Shown piece by piece: positions 41,988 through 51,099 of a stretch of DNA of 52,159 bases (positions within the stretch are counted from its first letter, which is position 1; each line of letters begins with the position of its first letter). Both the position numbers and the translations under genes were made by a program. This DNA comes from Candidatus Parcubacteria bacterium (lineage in GTDB: Bacteria > Patescibacteriota > Minisyncoccia > Phycocordibacterales > UBA2100). The stretch covers positions 1-52,159 of the forward strand of contig QZIY01000020.1 of NCBI GenBank assembly GCA_003599175.1. The letters run 5' to 3'. The notes beneath the pieces are model-generated. The model saw only the letters and a program-made list of their open reading frames with translations. It was not told the origin of the DNA and did not search any database.

Positions 41988-43451
41988 ATGATCCTTTTTT
42001 TTCGCGAGCATCGTCGTGTGTTGATTGCACTTCTTTTTGTACTCCTCATACATCAGGCGTCGTTTCTCTATTTTGATCACTTGAGTGCCCAAAATCCGAC
42101 CGCCTCGGCATATCCGATTTTTGCAGGGGATTCGGCAACGTATGTGGAGATGAGTGAATCGCTGCTTGTGGGGAAGGGACTTGCCGGGGAAGACGGAGCT
42201 CTACAGCGCGCATACCCGCCGGGGTATGCTGCATTTTTGGCTGTTTCGAAAGCGATCACTGGCTCATATACCTTTGCTGCGATCATACAAATCTTTGCAA
42301 CGCTCGGGGCTGCGTTCTTGATCTATCTCATGACGCTGAAGTTTGTCTCAAGGGGGTGGGCGATCGCAGCGGCAATGTTCTACGGCCTTGATCCGTCGGT
42401 CATCTTTGCATCGACGACACTGTTTTCTGATGCGCTCTTTAGCGCGATGATCGTCGCGGTCGTGTACATGCTCTTTTTTGCGGAGCGTCCGCCCGTCCTA
42501 GTGCGATCTGCAATTGCCGGGTTTTTGCTCGATGCCGCAACTCTCGTTCGGCCGATAGGAGAATTTTTGCTAATTGTGCTACCGGTTCTCTTCGTGATAT
42601 TGAGTTGGATCGAAATACGTACGCGGGGAAGGAAAGGAAAAATTATGATATATCATAATTTTTTACCTGCGGTCGTATGCGCGCTCACGGCACTTATCAT
42701 TGTAGTGCCTTGGGTGTATCGCAACTATTCGATCTTCGGTGTGCCCGAAATAGCGCACGTCGGCGCGAATAATCTTCTGTACTACAACGCGCGACAATTT
42801 CTACTGTTTGAAGAAATGAACACGCTGAATCCTCTGGCGGCGCTTAAGGCAGCACGCGCACAAACAGATCTGCAGCTTGCGGCCGTTGATGCGCGAATAG
42901 CTGAGGAGCTAGAAAAGGCGACGCCGCCGGGTCAGATGAGCACGAATTATGAAGGCGCTGTCGCAAAGCGTCTTCTTCTCGAGCATCCGATTTTGTACGG
43001 CTACTACCACAGTGTCAACATCGTACCGTTTTTCATCACAAGCTCTGTCGCTGCATATCAGCAGTATGTTATGCAGGCGAGAGATTCGAGTGGATTTTAT
43101 GCGCCGACGTTTTCAGCGCTCTGGCAAAACCTGCGGGATATGAAAGATAGGTTCGCGACACGCGATTGGGGAGGACTCGTTGCAGCGGCCAGCGCTGTTG
43201 CACCTATTGCACTCGAAATGCTTTTCTGGATCATCGTGACGTTGCTTGCCGCTGGTGCAGTGATGCTGCGGTGGCGCGATCCGCGCGTCATCCTTTTTGC
43301 GCTCTTGGTGTTGTATTTTGCGTTCCTCACCGGGCCTGTTGCGATCGCACGTTATCGCATTCCAGCGGAACCGTACCTCTTTATCCTTGCGGGGATTGCG
43401 CTTTCGGCACTCGTTGATCGTATCAAAGCAACATATGGTTCCACTCGATAA
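41988..43451 (+). CDS. GT39/ArnT-like membrane glycosyltransferase
   Basis: 487-residue polytopic membrane protein with about 10-12 predicted helices. The first loop contains FAGDSATYVEMSESL and RAYPPGYAAFLAV, matching the acidic catalytic loop and PGY motif of PMT/ArnT-type enzymes that use polyprenyl-phosphate sugars. It would add a sugar to the glycan or to a protein outside the membrane. TTTAAT ends eight nt before the ATG and could be its -10. It overlaps the next gene by 17 nt. Confidence 0.78.
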   Translation: MILFFREHRRVLIALLFVLLIHQASFLYFDHLSAQNPTASAYPIFAGDSATYVEMSESLLVGKGLAGEDGALQRAYPPGYAAFLAVSKAITGSYTFAAIIQIFATLGAAFLIYLMTLKFVSRGWAIAAAMFYGLDPSVIFASTTLFSDALFSAMIVAVVYMLFFAERPPVLVRSAIAGFLLDAATLVRPIGEFLLIVLPVLFVILSWIEIRTRGRKGKIMIYHNFLPAVVCALTALIIVVPWVYRNYSIFGVPEIAHVGANNLLYYNARQFLLFEEMNTLNPLAALKAARAQTDLQLAAVDARIAEELEKATPPGQMSTNYEGAVAKRLLLEHPILYGYYHSVNIVPFFITSSVAAYQQYVMQARDSSGFYAPTFSALWQNLRDMKDRFATRDWGGLVAAASAVAPIALEMLFWIIVTLLAAGAVMLRWRDPRVILFALLVLYFAFLTGPVAIARYRIPAEPYLFILAGIALSALVDRIKATYGSTR

Positions 43452-44517
43452 TCAGGCTCGTATATTCGTCGGATTTGTCGTTGCACTCATCGTGCTCTAT
43501 GCCATTGCGTTCGTCGTCTTGCAGCCGGCGCTGCGCACCGGCGGGGATGCGCCTTCATATGTTGCGGGAGCCGAGGTGCTCTCCGGAGGCGCGCCGAACG
43601 CCGACTTTATGGTTAATCGCATATTGACCGCTCCCTTGACGCTCACGGGAATTGCGATCTTCAAGTACATAACGGGTGATTACTACGAGGGCTGGGTGAT
43701 TCTCAACGCTATATTCTTTTTTGCACTCGGTCTTGTTAGTTTTTTCATGCTACGAACTTTTTTCGGATCAAAGGTTGCCGCGATTGGCGCGATCTTGCTG
43801 TGCGCGAATTACGACGTCCTCACTTTCGGCATTGCGCCGCTCTCCGATATAGGCGGATGGTTTTTTTATCTCCTCGCGCTTTTCTTTATTACAAAATTCG
43901 TAGCCGGAGAGTCTGAGTGCAATTTTGTATACGCAGGGCTTGCGATCGGCTTTGGCGCGCTTTTCAAAGAGTATGCGTTCCTCGCCGTGATACCGATTGC
44001 GGCGCTTCTCTTGTATGAATATGGTCGCGATCTGCGCGAACTCGTGAAGCATGCATTTCTTCCGGCGCTCGCCGCAACGCTCCCGGTGCTTATCACACAT
44101 GTTGCAGTGTTCTTTACCCTTCATTACACGTACCTCGATTGGTATCTATACAATAAGCATCAGTACGCGTACCAGAGCTGGCTTCCCAATGCGATCAAAA
44201 GTTTTGGCTCGGTGCTGAATCTCTTGGCTATTCCCGCGGCATTGGGGTTCGCATTGTTCGTGTGGTCATGGAAACTCGATCGTTTTGCAGTGTTTGTCGT
44301 CTCACTCATCATTCCAGCGCTATGGATTCTCGTGTGGCCGTCAATCACGCAGCGCGTTGTCTTCCTTGCAGTGCCAACGGCAGTCATCTTAAGCTGCATC
44401 GCTTTCAAGCGGTACGAGCGATATATATGGTGGTTTGCGCCGATCCTCCTTATCTATGTGGCGATTTCACTCACGCTTGATGCCTATCTCCTCGGGGTTA
44501 TAAACTTGCCGCTCTGA
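43435..44517 (+). CDS. polytopic membrane protein, GT39-like
   Basis: 360-residue membrane protein with about nine helices. After the first helix, RTGGDAPSYVAGAEVLSGGAP resembles the catalytic acidic loop of GT-C enzymes, including the neighbouring protein. The ATG at 43435 lies within the end of the upstream gene; the track start is earlier and not supported. The two probably act on the same carrier-linked sugar (inference), but the family match is weaker here. Confidence 0.7.
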   Translation: MVPLDNQARIFVGFVVALIVLYAIAFVVLQPALRTGGDAPSYVAGAEVLSGGAPNADFMVNRILTAPLTLTGIAIFKYITGDYYEGWVILNAIFFFALGLVSFFMLRTFFGSKVAAIGAILLCANYDVLTFGIAPLSDIGGWFFYLLALFFITKFVAGESECNFVYAGLAIGFGALFKEYAFLAVIPIAALLLYEYGRDLRELVKHAFLPALAATLPVLITHVAVFFTLHYTYLDWYLYNKHQYAYQSWLPNAIKSFGSVLNLLAIPAALGFALFVWSWKLDRFAVFVVSLIIPALWILVWPSITQRVVFLAVPTAVILSCIAFKRYERYIWWFAPILLIYVAISLTLDAYLLGVINLPL

Positions 44518-44519
44518 GG

Positions 44520-44525
44520 TATACT
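44520..44525 (+). promoter_or_regulatory. -10 hexamer TATACT before the AI-2E gene
   Basis: TATACT ends eight nt before the ATG at 44534. No good -35 is seen. Confidence 0.45.
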
Positions 44526-44533
44526 GGCAGCAT

Positions 44534-45601
44534 ATGACCAAGGCGCTGCTCCGACAGATTTTTCTCATCGCGCTCGTGATCGGATCGGGTGTCTTGGTCT
44601 TCTACATATTGGCGCCCTTCCTGGCGCCGATTGCGCTCGGCATCATCTTTGCGGTTCTCCTCCACCCGCTCTATCTCAAAATCTGCGATGCGATCGGCGG
44701 CCAAGAAACGCTCGGTTCGCTCCTCACGGTGCTTTTCTGCGGTCTCGTACTTCTCATCCCCGTCGGTTACCTTGGGTTTCAACTCATCCAGGAAGCGCAA
44801 GGGATCTACATGAACATAGCGGGAGGAGGCCTCCAGACAGTGCAATTGCAATTTCTCCAGCGCGTCGAGCCCTGGCTGACCGCATACATCCCCGACGCAC
44901 TGCCATGGCTCCTGCAATCGATGCAAGATATCAGTTCGTACACGCAACAGGGGATCGTGTGGCTCATGCAGCATATGGGTGTCGCGTTTTCGGGCATCTC
45001 CTCATTTTTCCTCCAGACATTTATTTTCCTCATGACGCTCTACTACCTCCTGCGCGATGGCGGCCGCTTGAAGCGCGTGATCATCGAGAACAGTCCGCTC
45101 TCCAGAGAAGATGACGAAATGGTGTTTGCCGAACTCGGCCGTTCGGTGAACTCGGTCGTGAAAGGCAAGCTCCTGATCGCCATCATCCAGGGCATCTTTG
45201 CGGGCATCGGACTTGCGGTCTTTGGCGTCCCCAACTCGATTTTCTGGGGACTCGTCGCGACGCTCTTCTCACTGATTCCGCCTTTTGGTACCGCATTTGT
45301 GCTGGCGCCCGCTGTTTTGTATCTCTTTGCGATCGGAACGATTCCCGCCGCTATCGGGCTCGCGATCTGGAGCGGTATTGCCGGCCTCATCGACAACGTG
45401 CTTGGGCCGAAGCTTATGACTTCGGGTACACAATTCCACCCGCTTCTCATGCTTGTCTCCGTCCTCGGGGGTCTTGCCTTTTTCGGCCCCGTCGGACTTT
45501 TCTTGGGTCCCATTGCCGTTTCGTTCTTCCTCACGCTCCTTTCGCTCTATCGACACTTCCTTGAAGGAGCGCCGATGCCGGTGTCAGAATCGACACCATG
45601 A
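44534..45601 (+). CDS. AI-2E family permease
   Basis: 355-residue membrane protein of the AI-2E/YdiK family. Hydrophobic N-terminal pair, soluble middle, and a C-terminal block of helices with LFSLIPPFGTAFVLAP and FFGPVGLFLGPIAVSFFLTLL, the conserved end of the family. Some members move small signals, others act as Na+/H+ antiporters; the substrate is not predictable. It overlaps gtrA by ATGA. It is probably a housekeeping neighbour of the glycan locus. Confidence 0.9.
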   Translation: MTKALLRQIFLIALVIGSGVLVFYILAPFLAPIALGIIFAVLLHPLYLKICDAIGGQETLGSLLTVLFCGLVLLIPVGYLGFQLIQEAQGIYMNIAGGGLQTVQLQFLQRVEPWLTAYIPDALPWLLQSMQDISSYTQQGIVWLMQHMGVAFSGISSFFLQTFIFLMTLYYLLRDGGRLKRVIIENSPLSREDDEMVFAELGRSVNSVVKGKLLIAIIQGIFAGIGLAVFGVPNSIFWGLVATLFSLIPPFGTAFVLAPAVLYLFAIGTIPAAIGLAIWSGIAGLIDNVLGPKLMTSGTQFHPLLMLVSVLGGLAFFGPVGLFLGPIAVSFFLTLLSLYRHFLEGAPMPVSESTP

Positions 45602-46053
45602 CGGACACTGAAATCGTGACATCGCCCGAAACGCAAAAAGCACCGAGCATGATGACGCTCGGATCTCCCGCGCTTCATGAATTCATCCGTTATTTCGCCG
45701 CGTCGCTCATCGCGCTTGTCGTCGATATTGTCGGCTTGTGGCTGCTTACGGAATTCTTGGATGTGCCATATCTCGTCTCCGCTGCGATATCCTTCCTCCT
45801 CGGCCTCATCATCGTCTACATCGCAAGCATCTACTGGGTATTCGAAGCACGTTCGATACGGAGCCCTGCCGCCGAATTCGGCATCTTTCTCGTGATTGGT
45901 CTTATAGGTCTCGGAATCAACGAGCTGATACTCGGACTCTTGACTGAATACGCCGGGCTCTACTACATGATCTCCAAAATCGCGAGCGTGTTCGTCGTCT
46001 TTACGTGGAACTTCTTCGCGCGGAAATACGTGCTTTTTGCAAAGGCGCGATAA
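45598..46053 (+). CDS. GtrA family membrane protein
   Basis: 151-residue protein with four predicted helices, the GtrA/DPMS-like fold. FIRYFAASLIALVVDIVGLW and the final VFTWNFFARKYVLF are characteristic. GtrA proteins are thought to flip polyprenyl-phosphate sugars across the membrane; this would supply the GT39-like enzymes at 41988 and 43435 (inference). The first 23 residues are hydrophilic. Confidence 0.88.
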   Translation: MTDTEIVTSPETQKAPSMMTLGSPALHEFIRYFAASLIALVVDIVGLWLLTEFLDVPYLVSAAISFLLGLIIVYIASIYWVFEARSIRSPAAEFGIFLVIGLIGLGINELILGLLTEYAGLYYMISKIASVFVVFTWNFFARKYVLFAKAR

Positions 46054-46065
46054 GCATTGTATAAT
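46037..46065 (+). promoter_or_regulatory. classical sigma70 promoter
   Basis: TTGCAA, a 17-nt spacer, then TATAAT. The leader is about 26 nt and has the Shine-Dalgarno AAGGAGAG before the ATG at 46098. Confidence 0.7.
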
Positions 46066-46097
46066 AAACAAAGCCAACACAACGGGAAGGAGAGAAG

Positions 46098-46622
46098 ATG
46101 GCTCGCCATCTGATATGTCCGGTGCTCAAGTCGCCGTGGCCAGAGGGTCGCATTGGTCCTGAAAAATACCAGGATTTTTATAGGGTCGCTGTCCAAGCCA
46201 TAGAGTGGCAAAAACTCTTCGGGAAGGACGCAGACTTGCTCGTTGTGAGCACATTCCGCCGAGGCGACTTCGACGAGGCGGATTACTATGCTGCTCTGCT
46301 TGATCGTCTCGGTGGCGAACGGATTCGCGTGATTCGTGAAGGAGTTGAAACGGTCGGGCAAATTGGAACAGCGCTTTGTACAGCGCGACTCGAACAGGCC
46401 CGTCTGCACCTTGGATCCACCGTACCGCATTTGCCACGAGTGCGGTGGCTGACTCGTAAAAATGTAAACGTGCATCATTTCGCTGTTGCCGGGATTCCGC
46501 GTCCGGCGGAATTTTTTACGGATATCATTCTCGCAATCGCATTTCCCGTGCTCGATGCATTGGGGAGACGAGAGTGGTTTCTCGCGAAAACGACGGAGAG
46601 GAGGTCAGTGGGGAAGCTATAG
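46098..46622 (+). CDS. hypothetical protein
   Basis: 174-residue soluble protein that I do not recognise. It has alternating strands and helices, a basic C-terminus and a late hydrophobic helix region (EFFTDIILAIAFPVLDALG). It is a single-gene unit with a classical promoter, a strong Shine-Dalgarno sequence and a terminator, unlike its leaderless neighbours. A weak resemblance to YdcF-like (DUF218) proteins was considered but not supported. Confidence 0.65.
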   Translation: MARHLICPVLKSPWPEGRIGPEKYQDFYRVAVQAIEWQKLFGKDADLLVVSTFRRGDFDEADYYAALLDRLGGERIRVIREGVETVGQIGTALCTARLEQARLHLGSTVPHLPRVRWLTRKNVNVHHFAVAGIPRPAEFFTDIILAIAFPVLDALGRREWFLAKTTERRSVGKL

Positions 46623-46640
46623 ATTGATTTGGCTTACTTG

Positions 46641-46674
46641 AAAGGCCCGGTGCCGTGTGCATCGCGGCCTTTTT
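46641..46674 (+). terminator. intrinsic terminator
   Basis: AAAGGCC pairs with GGCCTTT across an 18-nt loop and is followed by a short T run. It lies 19 nt after the stop of the hypothetical gene. Confidence 0.75.
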
Positions 46675-46692
46675 AATGTGCCTCTCTACCGC

Positions 46693-46698
46693 TACGAT
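46693..46698 (+). promoter_or_regulatory. -10 TACGAT of the gene-head remnant
   Basis: TACGAT ends nine nt before the ATG at 46708, the start of the truncated copy of the flavoprotein gene. It may be the original promoter of that gene. Confidence 0.35.
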
Positions 46699-46707
46699 GA
46701 ATCGTTC

Positions 46708-46809
46708 ATGGCGCAAGAGAGCAAAAAACCGATCATTATTGGCGCGGGGCCAGCGGGACTTTATAAACCATTTACACTTCATCTCGTTCGAATTATGATG
46801 CGCATATGA
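46708..46809 (+). pseudogene. truncated 5' copy of the flavoprotein gene
   Basis: The first 18 codons are a near copy of the start of the gene at 47355: 49 of 54 nt are identical, including the FAD loop [10 protein letters not shown]. The reading frame then runs into unrelated sequence and stops at a TGA that overlaps the antitoxin ATG. It would encode a 33-residue peptide without function of its own. It looks like a relic left when the toxin-antitoxin cassette arrived, or a repeat used for its integration. Confidence 0.85.
46771..46799 (+). promoter_or_regulatory. promoter of the toxin-antitoxin cassette
   Basis: TTTACA, a 17-nt spacer, then TATGAT, ending six nt before the antitoxin ATG at 46806. 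It lies just downstream of the duplicated segment, so it came with the cassette. Confidence 0.65.
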
Positions 46810-46976
46810 CATCTGCAACAAAACGATTCATCATTTCCCTGATGGGAGGCAAACACAAAAAAAACCGTGAGGCGACTTTTTTTGAACGCGCACGCCGAAA
46901 TATTGTCAAACGCAAGAAACATGTCGGTCGCGACGTATCTTCCCGGATAGACGCGATTGTCTATGGAGCAGAATAG
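46806..46976 (+). CDS. putative antitoxin of a VapBC-type module
   Basis: A 56-residue basic protein too short for the ORF track. It starts MTSATKRFIISLMGG, has a lysine/arginine-rich middle and ends in an acidic patch. It overlaps the PIN-domain gene by 14 nt, the usual antitoxin-first arrangement. I do not recognise a DNA-binding fold in it, so the antitoxin call rests on position, size and overlap. Confidence 0.65.
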   Translation: MTSATKRFIISLMGGKHKKNREATFFERARRNIVKRKKHVGRDVSSRIDAIVYGAE

Positions 46977-47358
46977 ATTCCTTATCGACAGCTCCGTTTT
47001 CGTCGCCTTCTATTACGAAGGAGATGCGCAGCATACAGATGCCCTTCGCGTCATGGCAGACATCTCCGCTCAAGTGCTTATAGTTCATCCATATGTTATT
47101 CAAGAGACAGCAACGGTTCTTGCATATCGCCTCGGCATGCCCGTAGCCAAGGCATTTGTTACCGACGTCATGAAAGCGAAAAACGTTCTCATTCCTGCCG
47201 CAGACGTATACAGAGATGCCGCTTTTTTCCTCGATTACTCCAAGAAGATGTCGTTTACGGACATTGCGTTGATCGGATTGGCTCGTTCAATGGGAGTGCC
47301 CATTGTTACGTTCGATAAGCAAATGTTATCCGCCTTTTCTCAAACGCGGCGGATATGA
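46963..47358 (+). CDS. PIN-domain ribonuclease toxin (VapC-like)
   Basis: 131-residue PIN-domain protein. The acidic active site is visible as [11 protein letters not shown] (Asp), [13 protein letters not shown] (Glu), [13 protein letters not shown] (Asp) and VTFDKQML (Asp). VapC toxins cleave tRNA or rRNA until neutralised by the partner. The ATG at 46963 overlaps the antitoxin; the track start at 46957 is a TTG. Its TGA overlaps the ATG of the flavoprotein gene, so the toxin cassette is now translationally coupled to it. Confidence 0.88.
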   Translation: MEQNRFLIDSSVFVAFYYEGDAQHTDALRVMADISAQVLIVHPYVIQETATVLAYRLGMPVAKAFVTDVMKAKNVLIPAADVYRDAAFFLDYSKKMSFTDIALIGLARSMGVPIVTFDKQMLSAFSQTRRI

Positions 47359-48920
47359 CACAAGAGAGCAAAAAAGCGATCATTATTGGCGCGGGGCCAG
47401 CGGGGCTCACTGCCGCATACGAGCTTTTGAAGCGCACTGATATCAAGCCGATCGTGCTTGAGCGTGATCCGGTGTACGTCGGTGGTATTTCAAAAACGGT
47501 CAACTACAAGGGCAACCGCATCGACATCGGCGGACATCGCTTTTTCTCCAAATCCGACGTGATTATGAAATGGTGGGGCGAAATGCTGCCGGTCAAAACA
47601 GACGACGCTGCGGGAAAAAATATTACGTACCAAAACACCACGCGCGCACTCACCGAAGGCATGCCGATTGCAACGGGCGCGGAGGGAGACCGCGTGATGC
47701 ATGTGAGGCCGCGCAAGACGCGCATTGTGTACGGTGGCAAATTTTTTGCGTATCCGGTCGAGCTTTCTTTGAATACGCTTCTCAATCTTGGATTCTGGAA
47801 GGTACTCAGGATAGGAATTACCTATACCAAGGCCGTACTATTTCCGATTCGGCCAGAAAAGACGCTCGAAGATTTTTTTATCAATCGCTTCGGCACCGAG
47901 CTCTACAAAACGTTTTTCAAATCGTATACGGAAAAGGTGTGGGGCGTCTCCTGCAAAGAGATGTCGGCAGAATGGGGTGCGCAGCGCGTGAAAGGGCTTT
48001 CGATTATCAAGGCCGTGCAGCATGCCGCGAAAAAGGTGATGCAGATTGGGCCGCTCTCGGGAAAATCGGTCGAAACCTCACTCATCGAACAATTTTTGTA
48101 TCCTACATATGGCCCCGGATATATGTGGGAAATCGTTGCGGAAAAGATAAAGGAAATGGGTGGTCAAATCGTGATGGGTGCGAGTGTAGAACGAGTGCAG
48201 TGCGTGGAGGGTGGATTTGTGGTCACCGCAAAAACCACGGAAGGTAGGAAAGACTATGCGGGCGAATACGTGTTTTCGACGACCGATGTGAAAGCGCTTG
48301 CGCGCATGATGGAGCCAGCACTTCCTGAAGACGTGCGAAAGATCGCGGACGCTCTACAGTATCGCGATTTTCTCACCGTCGGGCTTCTCTTGCGCGATAA
48401 GCCCAAAGAGCCAAACGGAGAACTACTTCTCGATACATGGATGTACGTGCATGAGCCGGGCGTCGATGTAGGCCGCCTGCAGCTCTTTCACAACTGGAAT
48501 CCGCACATGGTCGCCAATCAGTCTCACGGTTGGATCGGGCTCGAATATTTTTGCAATGAGGGCGATGCGCTTTGGAATCGCGACGATGCGGAGTTGGTAA
48601 AGCAGGGCGAAAGAGAATTGCGTCACATTGGTCTTCTTAAAGACAATGTGGTTCTGGATGGTACCGTACTCCGCCAACCAAAAGCGTATCCCGGCTATTT
48701 CGGCGCATACGCGGAGTTTCCAAAGGTGCGCGCCGCATTCGACGCGATTCCAAACCTCTTCTTGATCGGCCGCAATGGTATGCATCGCTACAACAATCAG
48801 GACCACTCTATGCTCGCAGCGATCGGCGCCGTCGACAACGTAATCGAAGGAAGAACGAATAATTCAAATCTGTGGCAAATTAACACGGAAGAGGAATATC
48901 ACGAGGAAAAGAAGGTATAA
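47355..48920 (+). CDS. FAD-dependent oxidoreductase, UDP-galactopyranose mutase-like
   Basis: 521-residue flavoprotein. [18 protein letters not shown] is the FAD loop, [18 protein letters not shown] the second nucleotide motif, and [20 protein letters not shown], with RFFSKS before it, is shared with proteins related to UDP-galactopyranose mutase and HemY-like oxidoreductases in polysaccharide loci. It could isomerise or oxidise a nucleotide sugar. The start lies in an ATGA overlap with the toxin gene, and a near copy of its first 54 nt lies upstream at 46708. Confidence 0.83.
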   Translation: MTQESKKAIIIGAGPAGLTAAYELLKRTDIKPIVLERDPVYVGGISKTVNYKGNRIDIGGHRFFSKSDVIMKWWGEMLPVKTDDAAGKNITYQNTTRALTEGMPIATGAEGDRVMHVRPRKTRIVYGGKFFAYPVELSLNTLLNLGFWKVLRIGITYTKAVLFPIRPEKTLEDFFINRFGTELYKTFFKSYTEKVWGVSCKEMSAEWGAQRVKGLSIIKAVQHAAKKVMQIGPLSGKSVETSLIEQFLYPTYGPGYMWEIVAEKIKEMGGQIVMGASVERVQCVEGGFVVTAKTTEGRKDYAGEYVFSTTDVKALARMMEPALPEDVRKIADALQYRDFLTVGLLLRDKPKEPNGELLLDTWMYVHEPGVDVGRLQLFHNWNPHMVANQSHGWIGLEYFCNEGDALWNRDDAELVKQGERELRHIGLLKDNVVLDGTVLRQPKAYPGYFGAYAEFPKVRAAFDAIPNLFLIGRNGMHRYNNQDHSMLAAIGAVDNVIEGRTNNSNLWQINTEEEYHEEKKV

Positions 48921-48950
48921 AAAGATAAGTTGTAGAGAAGGAAGCTGCCG

Positions 48951-48959
48951 TGATAGCAT
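48951..48959 (+). promoter_or_regulatory. extended -10 promoter before the O-antigen ligase
   Basis: TGATAGCAT fits an extended -10 and ends seven nt before the ATG at 48967. Confidence 0.4.
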
Positions 48960-48966
48960 TGCCCTA

Positions 48967-51057
48967 ATGAAGGTGGCTCAGGACGTGTTGCGATGGATCG
49001 TTATAGCAATGGTCTTTGCACTTCCCATTGTGCCCTTTATCGTCGCCGACGGCCTGTTTTTTCCCTACATCGTCGGCAAGAATTTTGTCTTCCGCATCCT
49101 CGTCGAGATCATGGCCTCTTTCTGGCTCGCGCTTGCTGTCTGTATGCCGCAGTACCGGCCGCGACGATCGTGGGTACTCGGTGCATTCGCGCTCTTCGTA
49201 CTCATCATTGGCATTGCCGATGTTTTTGGTGCGTATCCATTCAAGAGCATCTGGAGCAACTTCGAGCGCATGGAAGGGTGGGTGACGCTCGCGCACATGC
49301 TTGCGTACCTCGTTGTGACCGCGTCGGTCTTGAATACTGAGAATTTCTGGCGGCGACTGTTCCAGATATCGATCATTGCGTCGATGCTCCTTTCGCTCAA
49401 GGGATTCATGCAGGTCGTGGGTCTCGCCGCGCTCGGACAAGGAGGAGCCGCAGGACTTACCGCTCGTATCGATGCCACCTTCGGGAATCCGATTTATCTC
49501 GCCGCCTACATGCTCTTCCATATTTTCATTGCGGCGATGTTCTGGATGCAGATGCGCACCGTGCGTCCGGCAAAGGAGCAGCTGTGGCCGGCCATTTTTT
49601 ACTGCTCCGCAATCGTCTTGGATACCACTGCGCTCCTTCTCACGGGTACGCGCGGTACGATGCTCGGTCTTATCGGCGGTGCCTTCCTCACACTCCTTCT
49701 CCTCGCCCTCGGGTCGAGAAATAGGACGTGGCGCTACGCTGTCGTGGGCTTTTTTGCCGGCCTTGTTGTCTTCGGTGGTGCTGTATGGGCCGCACGCGAT
49801 AGCGCGATCGTGCAGAATGTCGTCTTCCTCAATCGTCTTTCATCGATTTCTCTCGGCGAGGCGACCGTGAAGGCGCGCTTTCTCAATATGGGGATGGCGT
49901 GGGAGGGTGTGAAGGAGCGGCCGATACTCGGTTGGGGGCAGGAGAACTATGCACTCGTCTTCGACAAGTACTACGACCCGCGCATGTACGCACAGGAGCA
50001 GTGGTTTGACCGCGTGCACAACAGCATCTTCGATTGGTGGATTGCGGGGGGCACGCTCGGCCTCCTCGCGTTCCTGGGCGTTTTCGCGGCTACGCTCTGG
50101 GTCCTCTGGCGACCGAGCGGCGAGCGAGGAAGTACTGAGCTCAGCAGAGCGAACGTGAGATCGATTTTTGGCTTCGGCGGTGCGAGCGCGTTCACGCACG
50201 AAGAGAGGAGCGTTCTCACGGGCCTCCTCGCCGGCTATTTCTTCCACAATCTCACGGTCTTCGACAACATCACGAGTTCGATACTTTTTATAACGGTGCT
50301 CGGATATATCGCGTATCGCGAAATCGCTGCATCTGCGGCCGCGCCAATCGTAAAAGCAGTATTCATTCCGGAAAAGATGCTTCCTATTGTTGGGATTGCA
50401 GGTGTGATTCTTATGTTCGTTTCGATTTGGGGCATCAACGGGAGCGCATATACAGCGAATGCGACACTCATCCAGGCAATGCAAGGGCAGCCGGGCGGCG
50501 TCGCGCAAAATCTCGAGCTGTTTAAAAAAACCATTTCCTACCAATCACTCGGCACACAGGAGGCGCGCGAACAGCTCGCCCAAATCACACAGGCAGTTCT
50601 CGGATCAAATCAAGTCTCTGACGAACTTAAAACGCAATTTGTGCAACTTGCGGTGAGTGAGCTCGATGCGCAAGCGGCGGCTTCTCCACTTGATGCGCGC
50701 TTTCCCTTGTTTGCGGGCGGCGTGTTGGATGCTGCAGGTCTCTACAAAGAGGCGACCGGTTACTACCAAAAAGCACATGAGCTCTCGCCGGGCAAGCAAT
50801 CGATTTTGTATCAACTGGGACAGAATGCCATGTTGCAAAACAACGAAACGGACGCCGTCCGGTATTTCAAGGAGGCGTATGAACTGGAGAAATCAAACTT
50901 CACAGCGCTCAAATACTACGTCGCGATTTTATACATGGCCGGAGACTCTGATGAAGCACTCGAGGTGCTCGAGACGGCAGCCGCTTCGTATCCGCAGCAG
51001 AAGGCGGGGGTTGAAGAGCTCATGCAGGAGGTAAAGAATAAGACGCTCAAGCTTTAG
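48967..51057 (+). CDS. O-antigen ligase-like protein with TPR tail
   Basis: 696-residue membrane protein. About 12 helices in the first 500 residues include the Wzy_C (WaaL/PglL) domain, with ILGWGQENYALVFDKYY and a following WFDRVHNSIFDWWIAGG loop carrying the expected Arg and His. The soluble tail has at least three TPR-like repeats (AAGLYKEATGYYQKAHELSP, NETDAVRYFKEAYELEKSN, DSDEALEVLETAAASYP). WaaL-type enzymes join a finished glycan to its acceptor, PglL-type to protein. The TPR tail may recruit the acceptor (inference). Confidence 0.87.
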   Translation: MKVAQDVLRWIVIAMVFALPIVPFIVADGLFFPYIVGKNFVFRILVEIMASFWLALAVCMPQYRPRRSWVLGAFALFVLIIGIADVFGAYPFKSIWSNFERMEGWVTLAHMLAYLVVTASVLNTENFWRRLFQISIIASMLLSLKGFMQVVGLAALGQGGAAGLTARIDATFGNPIYLAAYMLFHIFIAAMFWMQMRTVRPAKEQLWPAIFYCSAIVLDTTALLLTGTRGTMLGLIGGAFLTLLLLALGSRNRTWRYAVVGFFAGLVVFGGAVWAARDSAIVQNVVFLNRLSSISLGEATVKARFLNMGMAWEGVKERPILGWGQENYALVFDKYYDPRMYAQEQWFDRVHNSIFDWWIAGGTLGLLAFLGVFAATLWVLWRPSGERGSTELSRANVRSIFGFGGASAFTHEERSVLTGLLAGYFFHNLTVFDNITSSILFITVLGYIAYREIAASAAAPIVKAVFIPEKMLPIVGIAGVILMFVSIWGINGSAYTANATLIQAMQGQPGGVAQNLELFKKTISYQSLGTQEAREQLAQITQAVLGSNQVSDELKTQFVQLAVSELDAQAAASPLDARFPLFAGGVLDAAGLYKEATGYYQKAHELSPGKQSILYQLGQNAMLQNNETDAVRYFKEAYELEKSNFTALKYYVAILYMAGDSDEALEVLETAAASYPQQKAGVEELMQEVKNKTLKL

Positions 51058-51099
51058 CTCTAGCGCATTTTTCAGGGATTGGTACGATGATAAAAGAGG

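Noticed and set aside
41667-42092. 141-aa minus-strand ORF across two genes
   Set aside because: Antisense to neuB and the membrane transferase; no family features.
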